Below, piece by piece: positions 18,152 through 26,425 of a DNA stretch of 48,696 bases. The notes beneath the pieces are model-generated. The model saw only the letters and a program-made list of their open reading frames with translations. It did not search any database and had not been told where the DNA came from. Source of the stretch: Alphaproteobacteria bacterium. GTDB taxonomy: Bacteria > Pseudomonadota > Alphaproteobacteria > GCA-2731375. Positions within the stretch are counted from its first letter, which is position 1. The number at the start of each line of letters is the position of its first letter. The position numbers and the translations under genes are program-made. The stretch spans positions 1-48,696 of the forward strand of contig JAJFGG010000169.1 in the NCBI GenBank assembly GCA_021776235.1. The letters run 5' to 3'.

Positions 18152-18933
18152 TGGTTCCCTGCCGCGGCGAACAGGCGGAAGAAATTGGCCGATGTCAGGG
18201 CCGCCATTTCGGCGCTGCTGACGCCACGAAGCCCGGCAAGTTTGGCGGCCGTGCTGGCAACGAAGGCCGGCTCGTTGGTTTTGCCGCGATGGGGCACTGG
18301 CGCCAAATATGGCGCATCGGTTTCCACCAAAAGACGGTCCAAAGGCGTCTCTGCGGCTACCGCACGCACCTCATCCGCTTTGTTGAAGGTCACGATGCCG
18401 CTGAAGGAAATATAAAAGCCCAAGGCCAGGGCCGCCCGGGCCAAATCCGTTCCGGAAGAGAAACAATGCAGCACGCCGGGGAACGGTCCTTTTGCCCATT
18501 CATCCTGCAGGATAGCGATCATCTCGGCATCCGCGGCGCGGCTATGCACGATCAAGGGCAAGCCAGTCTGCCGCGCGGCGGCGATATGGCGGCGGAACAA
18601 TTCCGCCTGCAGCGCACGGGGACTGTGATCATAGTGGAAATCCAGGCCGGTCTCGCCAATGCCGATGACTTTTTCATGGGCCGCCAGTTCAACCAGATGG
18701 GCCGTGGTCAGATCCGGCTCCGAGGCTGCATCATGGGGATGCAGGCCGACCGAGCAGAACACGTTGTCGAAACGATCGGCGATGGCCAGGATGTCGTGAA
18801 AGCGGTCGACTCGGGTGCAAATCGTCACCATGGTTCCGACGCCGGCCGCCGTGGCCCGTGCCATCACGCCGTCCAGGTCTTCCTGCAAGCCGGGAAAATC
18901 CAGGTGACAGTGGCTGTCGACCAGTAAACTCAA
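18148..18933 (-). CDS. tatD: TatD family metal-dependent DNase/hydrolase
   Basis: A 261-residue TIM-barrel nuclease family protein. Motifs: LLVDSHCHLDFPG with the HxH metal ligands, GLHPHDA, IGIGETGLDFHYD with the catalytic Glu, QTGLPLIVHSRAADAE, HCFSSGTDLA and LLVETDAPYLAP. Members have 3'-exonuclease activity used in DNA repair; the precise paralogue (TatD, YcfH) is not resolved. The start is TTG 18933-18931, overlapping the metG TGA in TTGA. It is in the dac-holB-metG-tatD-MBL run. Confidence 0.92.
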   Translation of the reverse strand: MSLLVDSHCHLDFPGLQEDLDGVMARATAAGVGTMVTICTRVDRFHDILAIADRFDNVFCSVGLHPHDAASEPDLTTAHLVELAAHEKVIGIGETGLDFHYDHSPRALQAELFRRHIAAARQTGLPLIVHSRAADAEMIAILQDEWAKGPFPGVLHCFSSGTDLARAALALGFYISFSGIVTFNKADEVRAVAAETPLDRLLVETDAPYLAPVPHRGKTNEPAFVASTAAKLAGLRGVSSAEMAALTSANFFRLFAAAGNQ

Positions 18934-20486
18934 GCGCTTTCCTCCGGCCCGTCATAGCGCGGGAATACACCCTGCGGTTTGGGCAGCGCCGTGCCGGGCA
19001 ATAGCATACCGGCGTCGTCCAGGGCGGCGAAGCTGCGTTGATCGTCCGGCACCGCCAATTGATCCAGCATCCTGGCAGCCGCATCGGGGACGACGGGCTG
19101 GACCAGAATGGCCAGATGACGGATCACCTCGGCCAGCACGTACAACACCGTGGCCATGCGCTCGGGGTCGCTCTTCTTCAAGGCCCAGGGCGCCTGAGCA
19201 TCGACATAGCGATTGGCGTCGCCGACCACCTCCCACAGCGCGGCGAGCGCCTGATGAATAGCCTGCTGGCCGAACGCGACACGCAGTTTTTCCAACAGCT
19301 CGCGGGCCGAGCGGAGCAGGCCGGCGTCATCGATACTCAACGGTCCGGGTGTTGGTACCGCCGCCGCGCAATTCTTGTTGATCATGGACAGCACCCGCTG
19401 GGCCAGATTACCGAAATCGTTGGCCAGATCGCTGTTCATGCGGTTGACCATGGCGCTATGGGAGAAGTTGCCATCGTTGCCGAAGGGCAATTCCCGCATC
19501 ATGAAATAGCGTGTCTGATCCAGGCCATAGCGCTCGACAACTTGATGCGGCGGGATAAAATTGCCCAGGGATTTTGACATCTTTTGCCCTTCGACTGTCC
19601 ACCAGCCATGGGCGAAAACCCGCTTTGGCGGCGCCAGGCCGGCAGACATCAGAAAGGCTGGCCAGTAAACCGCATGAAAGCGCAATATATCCTTACCGAC
19701 CATGTGCACATCCGCCGGCCAGAAGGTCTTGAAGCTTTCCGAGGCCGTATCGGGATAGCCGACGGCGGTCAGATAATTGGTCAAGGCATCGACCCAAACA
19801 TACATGATATGGGCATCGTCGCCTGGCACCGGTACGCCCCACTTGAACGAGGTGCGGGAAATGGACAGATCCCGCAGGCCGCTTTTTACAAAGCTGATGA
19901 CTTCATTGCGCCGGCTTTGAGGCAGGATGCGGCCGGGATCTTCGTCGTAATAGGCCAGCAGACGGTCCTGCCATTGTGAAAGACGGAAGAAATAACTGGG
20001 CTCTTCCACCCATTCCACCGGTGCGCCGAAGGGCGACAGTTTTTCTCCCTGAGCACCATCTTGCAATTCATCCTCGGCGTAATAGGCCTCGTCCCGCACG
20101 GAGTACCAGCCTGCATAGCTATCCAGGTAAATATCACCGTTGGCCGCCATGGCCTGCCAGATCGCCTGTGAGGCCTTTTCGTGCCGGTCCTCGGTCGTGC
20201 GGATAAAGCCGTCGTTGCTGAAATTCAGCAACGGCGTTAGATCGCGAAAGTTCTGGCTGACGCCATCGCAAAAGGCCAGGGGCTCCATGCCCGCCGCCTC
20301 GGCCGATTTCTCAACTTTCTGGCCATGCTCGTCAGTACCGGTCATGAACATCACGTCATGGCCATCCAGGCGCATGAAACGGGCGACCACGTCACAGGCC
20401 AGAGTGGTGTAGGCGTGGCCGATATGCGGCTTGTCGTTGACGTAATATATCGGCGTCGTGATGTAGTAGGCTTTGGCCTCGGCCAT
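18930..20486 (-). CDS. metG: Methionyl-tRNA synthetase
   Basis: A 518-residue class I aminoacyl-tRNA synthetase charging initiator and elongator tRNA-Met. HIGH signature HIGHAY near the N-terminus, the connective-peptide region with WYSVRDEAYY, the WVDALTNYLTAVGYP stretch, and the KMSKS signature GQKMSKSLGNF, then an anticodon-binding helical domain. The zinc-knuckle cysteines of the E. coli type are missing, as expected for the short MetG2-like form, and there is no C-terminal tRNA-binding EMAP domain. ATG 20484-20486 has AAGGTG upstream. Confidence 0.97.
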   Translation of the reverse strand: MAEAKAYYITTPIYYVNDKPHIGHAYTTLACDVVARFMRLDGHDVMFMTGTDEHGQKVEKSAEAAGMEPLAFCDGVSQNFRDLTPLLNFSNDGFIRTTEDRHEKASQAIWQAMAANGDIYLDSYAGWYSVRDEAYYAEDELQDGAQGEKLSPFGAPVEWVEEPSYFFRLSQWQDRLLAYYDEDPGRILPQSRRNEVISFVKSGLRDLSISRTSFKWGVPVPGDDAHIMYVWVDALTNYLTAVGYPDTASESFKTFWPADVHMVGKDILRFHAVYWPAFLMSAGLAPPKRVFAHGWWTVEGQKMSKSLGNFIPPHQVVERYGLDQTRYFMMRELPFGNDGNFSHSAMVNRMNSDLANDFGNLAQRVLSMINKNCAAAVPTPGPLSIDDAGLLRSARELLEKLRVAFGQQAIHQALAALWEVVGDANRYVDAQAPWALKKSDPERMATVLYVLAEVIRHLAILVQPVVPDAAARMLDQLAVPDDQRSFAALDDAGMLLPGTALPKPQGVFPRYDGPEESA

Positions 20487-20519
20487 CGCTGTCACCTTTT
20501 CCAACAAGAAATAATCAGT

Positions 20520-21605
20520 CTAAGGGCGCGCGGTACGCTGCAACGCCATGAAGGCGTGCAATACCACTTGCTTGCGATCCAGATTGACCCGCTCGGCCCG
20601 CATGGCCAAGCCGCCGATCTTTTCCCATAGCTCGACCCAGCGATCAAGGCCGACCGCCACTGTAAGGCGGCTGGCCAGGGCAACTTCACCCGTCACCGCG
20701 TCGCTCATATTGTTCAGGCCCGCACCGCCGCGGGCCAGGCGTGACAGCCACAGACGCAACAGGTTGACCCAGACCCGATAGGCCGCCTCGTTATTGGCGC
20801 GGGCCAGACGGTCGCCCAGGGCGTGCACCGCCGCAAAATCCAGTTCCGGCAGATCCCGCACCATGGCGAGCAATTCGCCATAGCCTTGCAGGCCGCCTTC
20901 GGCCGCCATGGCCATGGCCAGGCCGGGGCTGCCTTCCGACAACCGGACCAGACCCTGGCCTTCGCTCTGGTCCAGATCCGGCATTTGCTGCGTCAGCACG
21001 GCAATGGCGTCCGCCTCTCCGAGGGGACGCAGGGTCAGGTGGCGGCAGCGCGAACGGATGGTCGGCAGCAGCCGGCCCGGCCCATGACTGACCAGCAGCA
21101 GCAGGCTATTCTCGGGTGGTTCCTCAAGCAACTTCAACAGGGCGTTGGCGGCGTTCGGATTCATCTCTTCGGCCCCGTCTATAATGGCGATGCGCCAGCC
21201 GCCCTCGGCCCCGGTCATGGAAAAAAACCGGCCCAGTGTACGGATTTGATCAACCACGATTTCACTGCGCAGTTTCTTGGTGGCCGGGTTCACGACACGC
21301 TCGACGACCCGTAGATCGCCGTGCCCACCGGACAGGATGCGGCGGAACAGATCGCTTTCAGGGGGTATTTGTAAACTGCCCGGGCCGCCAAACAGGTCAC
21401 CGCTGGCCGTGCCCTGGGAGAACTGAAAGCGGGCCATGCGGTAAGCCAGGGTCATCTTGCCGATACCCCTGGGGCCGGAAAGCAGCCAGGCATGCGGCAT
21501 GCGCCGGGCCGCCGCCGTCTCCAAAAAGGCCAGCTCGGCCGCCTCATGGCCGATCAAGGTTGCGGTGGCGATGGGCCCCGTTGGTTGCTCCGCTATATCC
21601 GCCAT
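20520..21605 (-). CDS. holB: DNA polymerase III subunit delta-prime
   Basis: A 361-residue AAA+ clamp-loader subunit, part of the complex that loads the beta clamp. Visible: Walker-A-like SGPRGIGKMTLAYRMA, the IIDGAEEMNPNAANALLKLLEEPPE Walker-B/sensor region, and the SRC motif IRSRCRHLTLRPL. Alphaproteobacterial HolB usually lacks a functional ATP site; here the P-loop keeps Lys (GKMT). It lies between the D,D-carboxypeptidase and metG. tmk, which often sits beside holB in this order, is not present. Confidence 0.95.
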   Translation of the reverse strand: MADIAEQPTGPIATATLIGHEAAELAFLETAAARRMPHAWLLSGPRGIGKMTLAYRMARFQFSQGTASGDLFGGPGSLQIPPESDLFRRILSGGHGDLRVVERVVNPATKKLRSEIVVDQIRTLGRFFSMTGAEGGWRIAIIDGAEEMNPNAANALLKLLEEPPENSLLLLVSHGPGRLLPTIRSRCRHLTLRPLGEADAIAVLTQQMPDLDQSEGQGLVRLSEGSPGLAMAMAAEGGLQGYGELLAMVRDLPELDFAAVHALGDRLARANNEAAYRVWVNLLRLWLSRLARGGAGLNNMSDAVTGEVALASRLTVAVGLDRWVELWEKIGGLAMRAERVNLDRKQVVLHAFMALQRTARP

Positions 21606-21614
21606 GGCTGCAGA

Positions 21615-22793
21615 CTAATCGGAAACACTGCCGAACAGCAGATGCTCGAGAGCGGCGCCCAGCCGGCCGAAAAAGCCTTTGCGCGTCACATCAGCACCGG
21701 CGACCAGAGGCCGCTCGATCATCGTCATATTGGGTGCTTCAATGCGCAGGGTCGCCACGGGCTGGCCCTTGGTGATAGGCGTGCTCAGGGGCCCTTGGTA
21801 ATTGACGCTGACCTTCATGCTCCGGCGGGCTTTGCGCGGGATGATGATGGTCAGGGCATCCTCGATCAACAGCGGTACCGTGCCGGCATCACCCAGCCAG
21901 ACCGGTGCGTTCGTCACCTCTTCGCCGGCTTTGAACAGATCATAATTGCCAAACTCCCGAAATCCCCAGGCTAACAGCCGTTGCGATTCCTTGCTTCTTT
22001 GGTTGACGCTGGTCAGACCGTTGACGACCAGATTCAGGCGCCGTCCGTTACGCCTGGCGGAGGCGACCAAACCATAACCCGCGGCTTCCGTATGGCCGGT
22101 TTTCAGGCCGTCGGCGCCGACGTTTTTATAAAGCAGGGGATTGCGGTTGCCCTGGCGGATCTTGCTATAGGTGAAGCTGCGTTCGGAGAATATGGCATAT
22201 TGCTTTGGAAACTTATCGATCAGCTGCCGCGCCAAAATCGACAAATCCTGCGCCGTCATCATGTGATCCGGATGGGGCCAGCCGGAGGCATTGACGAAAT
22301 AACTACCCGTCATGCCCAATTCACGGGCGGTTTCGTTCATTAACGCGGCAAAAGACGCCTCATCGCCGCTAATGCCTTCCGCAACGACTATACAGGCATC
22401 ATTGCCCGACTGAATGATAATGCCGCGGATCAAGTCGGCGATCCGGACATCGGTGTCCACCCGTACGAACATCTTCGAGCCGCCCATGCGCCAGGCCTTT
22501 TTGCTGACCGGAAAGGTATCGTCCAGGCTCAAGCTGCCGGCGGCCAGGCGTTCGAAAAGAATGTACAATGTCATCAACTTGGACATTGACGATGGCGGCA
22601 TGGCTTGTTCCGACTGTTTTTCAAACAGTACGGTGCCGGTGGCATGATCGATCAGAATTGCCTGCTTGGCAGGCGTTTCGATTAAGCCTTCCGTCGCCGC
22701 CCACCCCTGGGCGCCGGATAACGGCAGGATCAAGGCGGCGAGTAAAATCGCCCGTAAACCCGCAGCAAAAATGCCGGCAGCCAAAGTCTTCAT
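21615..22793 (-). CDS. D-alanyl-D-alanine carboxypeptidase (PBP5/6-type, S11)
   Basis: A 392-residue periplasmic enzyme trimming the terminal D-Ala of peptidoglycan stem peptides. Residues 1-33 form a Sec signal peptide. The three penicillin-binding motifs are intact: SSMSK (SxxK), SGND and KTGHTEAAG. The C-terminal beta domain follows, and the protein ends with an amphipathic stretch (GFFGRLGAALEHLLFG), the usual membrane-associating helix. AGGGAAG lies upstream of the ATG. The common alphaproteobacterial name is dacC/dacA; I leave the symbol open. Confidence 0.95.
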   Translation of the reverse strand: MKTLAAGIFAAGLRAILLAALILPLSGAQGWAATEGLIETPAKQAILIDHATGTVLFEKQSEQAMPPSSMSKLMTLYILFERLAAGSLSLDDTFPVSKKAWRMGGSKMFVRVDTDVRIADLIRGIIIQSGNDACIVVAEGISGDEASFAALMNETARELGMTGSYFVNASGWPHPDHMMTAQDLSILARQLIDKFPKQYAIFSERSFTYSKIRQGNRNPLLYKNVGADGLKTGHTEAAGYGLVASARRNGRRLNLVVNGLTSVNQRSKESQRLLAWGFREFGNYDLFKAGEEVTNAPVWLGDAGTVPLLIEDALTIIIPRKARRSMKVSVNYQGPLSTPITKGQPVATLRIEAPNMTMIERPLVAGADVTRKGFFGRLGAALEHLLFGSVSD

Positions 22794-22895
22794 ACTGCTA
22801 CTTCCCTCTTTCGCCCATGTTCAGGCGAGCTTGCGCCTGAAATATAGCGAATTTGTGACAGGTTGGGCGCCTCACAACAAAATCTATTCGCCCGC

Positions 22896-24419
22896 TCAAT
22901 CGTCCAGCACCGCACATTGGTCGCGCAAGGTGAACTTTTCCACCTTGCCCATGGCATTGCGCGGCAGTGAGGCCATAAATATCACCGCGCGCGGATGCTT
23001 ATAATGGGCCAGACGCCCCTCGAACAGGGCCAGAATGTCAGGGCCCTGAATAACGCTGCCCGGTTGCGGTACCACGCAGGCCACGGGAACTTCGCCCCAG
23101 CGTGGATCAGCCCGCCCAACCACCGCTGCCTCGGCCAAATCGGGACAATCGGCCAGAATGTTCTCCAACTCCGCCGGATAGATGTTTTCTCCGCCCGATA
23201 TCACGACGTCCTTTTTCCGTTCATCGACATAATAATAGCCATCCTCGTCCTGATGCCCAATATCCCCCGTATGAAACCAGCCGTCCGTGAATGCCTCTGC
23301 CGTGCCGGCCTCGTCGCGCCAGTATTCACGGAACAAATTCTTTCCGGCGAGGACGATTTCACCGCGTACGCCGGCGGCAACCGGTTCGCCATCATCGCCC
23401 ACGATCCGGGCCTGGCAGTGCAGGGCCGGTTTGCCGCAGGAACCCATTTTGGACCGCGCATCGGCGATGGCCAGGCAAATCGCCACCGGTGCACTTTCTG
23501 TCAGTCCATAAACCTGGGTCGCGGCTATGCCGCGGTCCAGAAAGGCGCGCAGGATGGCCTCCGGTACAGCCGAGGAACCAAGACCCACAAGACGCAGGCT
23601 CGAAAGATCCGTGCCGGGCCAATCGGGATGGGCGGTCAAGGCCATGGCCATGGCGGGAACTGTCAGGAAGATTGTCGGCCTTCGCTGTTCAATAGCCGTC
23701 AATGTGGCCGCAGGATCAAAGCGCGGCAGGATGGTAACAGTGGCGCCGGCATGCATCGCGGGCGTGGTTTGAATATTCATGCCGCCCACGTGGAACATGG
23801 GCAGGACGGTGAGGACATGATCCTGACCGGTGATATCCTGCGCTGCGATGGCATTGACGGCGTTGTAAAAGATGGCTTCCTGGGTCAGCACCGTGCCTTT
23901 CGGGCGCCCTGTGGTTCCCGAAGTATAGACGATGGTCACCGGATCGGCGAGGCTTCCGCTTCCGGCCGTCGGGTCGGCCGCGACGGCGTCCAGCATTTCG
24001 CCATAAGATTGCCATTCCGGGCCCGGCGCCGGGCCATAGGCAATCTTGCGGAATTTCGGCGCCTCGGCGCCAAGATTATCCAGATGCAGGTAAAAATCAG
24101 CTTCCGCCAGAATGGCTTTGGGGCTGCAATTCTCCAGGATCCAGGCATGTTCGGGCGGCGCCAGCCGCCAGTTCAGGGGCACCAGCATGGCGCCCAGCCG
24201 GGCGCAGGCAAACAACAATTCCAACAGTTCAGGACTGTTGTAGCCCAGGTGCGCCACGCGATCGCCGCGGACGACCCCCAATTGTTGTTGCAGCATGGCG
24301 GCCAGGCGCCTTACCCGGCAATCCATTTCGCCATAGCTGATGTCCCGGCCGGCGAAATGCACCGCCGGGCGCTCGCCGTGCCAATCGGCCCAGTGGCCAA
24401 TCCAGTGAGAGATATCCAT
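22896..24419 (-). CDS. Acyl-CoA synthetase (AMP-forming, class I adenylate-forming)
   Basis: A 507-residue ligase that activates a carboxylic acid as acyl-AMP and then acyl-CoA. Core motifs: IVYTSGTTGRPKGTVLT (A3), the VYGLTESAPV region (A5), GWFHTGDIGHQDEDGYYYV with YYVDERKKDVVISGGENI (A7-A8), and NAMGKVEKF with the catalytic Lys (A10). The length and short N-terminus resemble medium-chain/aromatic acid ligases. It follows the acyl-CoA dehydrogenase by six bases and belongs to the cluster headed by the NicX-like dioxygenase, suggesting it activates a downstream acid in that pathway. Specificity cannot be read. Confidence 0.92.
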   Translation of the reverse strand: MDISHWIGHWADWHGERPAVHFAGRDISYGEMDCRVRRLAAMLQQQLGVVRGDRVAHLGYNSPELLELLFACARLGAMLVPLNWRLAPPEHAWILENCSPKAILAEADFYLHLDNLGAEAPKFRKIAYGPAPGPEWQSYGEMLDAVAADPTAGSGSLADPVTIVYTSGTTGRPKGTVLTQEAIFYNAVNAIAAQDITGQDHVLTVLPMFHVGGMNIQTTPAMHAGATVTILPRFDPAATLTAIEQRRPTIFLTVPAMAMALTAHPDWPGTDLSSLRLVGLGSSAVPEAILRAFLDRGIAATQVYGLTESAPVAICLAIADARSKMGSCGKPALHCQARIVGDDGEPVAAGVRGEIVLAGKNLFREYWRDEAGTAEAFTDGWFHTGDIGHQDEDGYYYVDERKKDVVISGGENIYPAELENILADCPDLAEAAVVGRADPRWGEVPVACVVPQPGSVIQGPDILALFEGRLAHYKHPRAVIFMASLPRNAMGKVEKFTLRDQCAVLDD

Positions 24420-24425
24420 GGCCGT

Positions 24426-25628
24426 TTAGCTTTCGCCTGCTTCGAACAGGCTTTCCCGGCCCAAACGTTCCATACAGATCTCCGGCGTCCAGGGCAGCAT
24501 CAAGGCGCCGCAGCGGGAGTCCCGATACAATTGTTCCAGGCGCATGGTGCGAAAGATTGCCCGGCCGCCACAGGTGCGCAGCGCCAGGCGGCAAATATCG
24601 TTGGCGAACTCCATCACTGTGTATTGCGCCACATAGGCCCGCAGGCGCGCCTCCTTGGCGGGTTTGGCTCCGGCCTCGCTGATGGCCCGCAGGAACATGG
24701 CCCGGGCCTGTTCCAGCTTGATACGCATTTCCGCGACAGCCATTTGCTTGGCTGGACTGTGCCGGGCGCTGCCGGCCGGTGGGCCGCCTTCGATCTCGCC
24801 GCGCAGATACTGGCAGGTAAAATCGAAGGCCGCCTGGGCAATGCCCATATAGGTGGGACACAGACTCATGAACATGTGGGGCCAGTGCAGGGCCGCCTGG
24901 TAGTATTTGCCCCTTGGCATCAACTGATGATCGTCGGCGACAAAGACATCGCGGAGTTCCAGGTTGTTGGACGAGGTCGCCCGCATTCCAAGGACGTCCC
25001 AATCGCCGCTGATTTCAAAGCCTTTGGCCCCGCCATCGACGGCCAGATAGATGGTGTCCCTGACATCTGCCTCCCCCGTCTCTTTGGCCTCGGTGCAGAG
25101 CACGCCGTAGTAGTCCGCTGAACCGGCCAGCGAGGCGAAATGCTTGCGGCCATTGACCAGCCAGCCGCCGTCCACTTTGCGCGCCGTGGTGCCAAACGGC
25201 GCTTTGCCGGCGGCTGCCGCGCTGTTCGGTTCGGAAAAGGGCTGCGCGAAAATGGCGCCGTCCTCGATCACTTTGCGGTAGATGCCTATGCGCCGTTGTT
25301 CATGGGCTGCCCGCTGCGCCGGCGTCATCTCCAGATCGTCGGCCATCTGCGAGGACCACAACATGGTGGCGCAATGCATGTTGAAGGTCAGCGCCGTCGC
25401 CCCGCACCAGCGGCCGAGCTCGGCCGATATCTCCATATAGCTGGCGTAATCCACACCCAAACCGCCATAGCGTTCCGGGATCACCAGGCCCAGAAAACCG
25501 GCGGCACGCAAATCGGCGTAGTTTTCGGTCGGGAAGCGCCCCGCGCGGTCATAAGCGGCCGCCCGGGGCAGGAAATTTTCGCGTCCCAAGCATTGCGCGG
25601 TGGCGAGCAAATCCTCCTGTGTTGGCAT
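24426..25628 (-). CDS. Acyl-CoA dehydrogenase family flavoprotein (YdbM-like)
   Basis: A 400-residue flavoenzyme: an N-terminal helical domain (LRAAGFLGLVIPERYGGLG), a middle beta domain with IFAQPFSEPNSA and WLVNGRKHFASLAG, and a C-terminal helical bundle ending LRTCGGRAIFRTMRLEQLYRDSR. Where medium-chain dehydrogenases have YEG(T) with the catalytic Glu, this protein reads GALMLPWTPE, so the canonical base is absent. The pattern resembles the YdbM-like subgroup; it may use another Glu, or act as a monooxygenase-type relative. ATG 25626-25628 is chosen; upstream in-frame sequence is shadow-like. Fourth gene position in the NicX-like cluster's order is third. Confidence 0.88.
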   Translation of the reverse strand: MPTQEDLLATAQCLGRENFLPRAAAYDRAGRFPTENYADLRAAGFLGLVIPERYGGLGVDYASYMEISAELGRWCGATALTFNMHCATMLWSSQMADDLEMTPAQRAAHEQRRIGIYRKVIEDGAIFAQPFSEPNSAAAAGKAPFGTTARKVDGGWLVNGRKHFASLAGSADYYGVLCTEAKETGEADVRDTIYLAVDGGAKGFEISGDWDVLGMRATSSNNLELRDVFVADDHQLMPRGKYYQAALHWPHMFMSLCPTYMGIAQAAFDFTCQYLRGEIEGGPPAGSARHSPAKQMAVAEMRIKLEQARAMFLRAISEAGAKPAKEARLRAYVAQYTVMEFANDICRLALRTCGGRAIFRTMRLEQLYRDSRCGALMLPWTPEICMERLGRESLFEAGES

Positions 25629-25651
25629 CCTTTGTATCCCCACAGGCGGTA

Positions 25652-26425
25652 CTAGACCACCTCCTCCAAAAAGCCGCGCACTGCCTGATTGAACTGTGCG
25701 GGATCTTCCAGGTTCGCCAGATGTCCAACGCCGTTCAGGCAGTGATAGCGGCCGTCCGGTATGTAACTGGCCATCTTTTCCATCATTGGCGCTGGCGCCG
25801 CCTCGTCCATATCGCCGGCCAGGGCGAGGGTGGGGCAAGGGATTTCGCCCAACTTGTCGCGGCGATTGAACTGCACCAGGCAATGCAGGGCGGCACGATA
25901 GGTATCCGGCGACAGCGCCGACATCGAAGCCATGGCCGCCGCCAGGGCATCTTCGGGCGGGTTGTCCGCCATCATGGCCGGCACCAGTTCATGGGCGAAA
26001 TCGGCCGGGCTGAGACCCCGGTCAAGAGGCGCCAGACGCTGGCCGAGAAACCATTCCTGCCATTCACCGCCCGGTTTGCCGAACGATGGCGAGGTGGCCG
26101 AGAGGACCAGCGCGGTGGTCCGGCCGGGATGCCGGGTGACAAATTCCTGGGCCACCATGCCACCCATGGAATGCCCGACAATGGCTGCCGTTGGCGCTTC
26201 GAGATGATCCAGCAGCCGGGCCACGGCGTCGGCCAGGTTGGCAAACGTCATCTCGGCCAAAGGCGCACTGTCGCCATAGCCGGGCATGTCCCACGAAACG
26301 CCACGCCAACGGTCGGCAAAGGCTGGCAACTGGCCGTCGAAGGCATGGCGATTGCCGCCAATACCATGCAAAAACAGCAATACGGGACCCGTCCCCAGGC
26401 TTTCGAAGTTTGCGATCGCGGTCAC
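25652..26425 (-). CDS. Alpha/beta-fold hydrolase
   Basis: A 257-residue serine hydrolase. An oxyanion HG motif (LLFLHGIGG), the nucleophile elbow GHSMGG with Ser near 86, an acidic residue in LALAGDMDEAAP and a catalytic His in GVGHLANLEDP. The start is GTG (26423-26425), overlapping the TGA of the upstream NicX-like gene as GTGA, so the two are translationally coupled. In nicotinic-acid degraders the dihydroxypyridine dioxygenase NicX is paired with an alpha/beta hydrolase, NicD, that deformylates its product. An analogous role here is an inference; sequence similarity to NicD looks only general. Confidence 0.9.
   Translation of the reverse strand: MTAIANFESLGTGPVLLFLHGIGGNRHAFDGQLPAFADRWRGVSWDMPGYGDSAPLAEMTFANLADAVARLLDHLEAPTAAIVGHSMGGMVAQEFVTRHPGRTTALVLSATSPSFGKPGGEWQEWFLGQRLAPLDRGLSPADFAHELVPAMMADNPPEDALAAAMASMSALSPDTYRAALHCLVQFNRRDKLGEIPCPTLALAGDMDEAAPAPMMEKMASYIPDGRYHCLNGVGHLANLEDPAQFNQAVRGFLEEVV

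Noticed and set aside
22995-25121. Long plus-strand open frame (708 codons) opposite the acyl-CoA ligase and dehydrogenase
   Set aside because: It is antisense to two well-supported genes, has His/Gly/Gln/Arg-rich shadow composition and crosses the intergenic junction. Same reasoning applies to antisense frames at 1918-3108, 30352-31704, 41984-43231 and 45341-46831.
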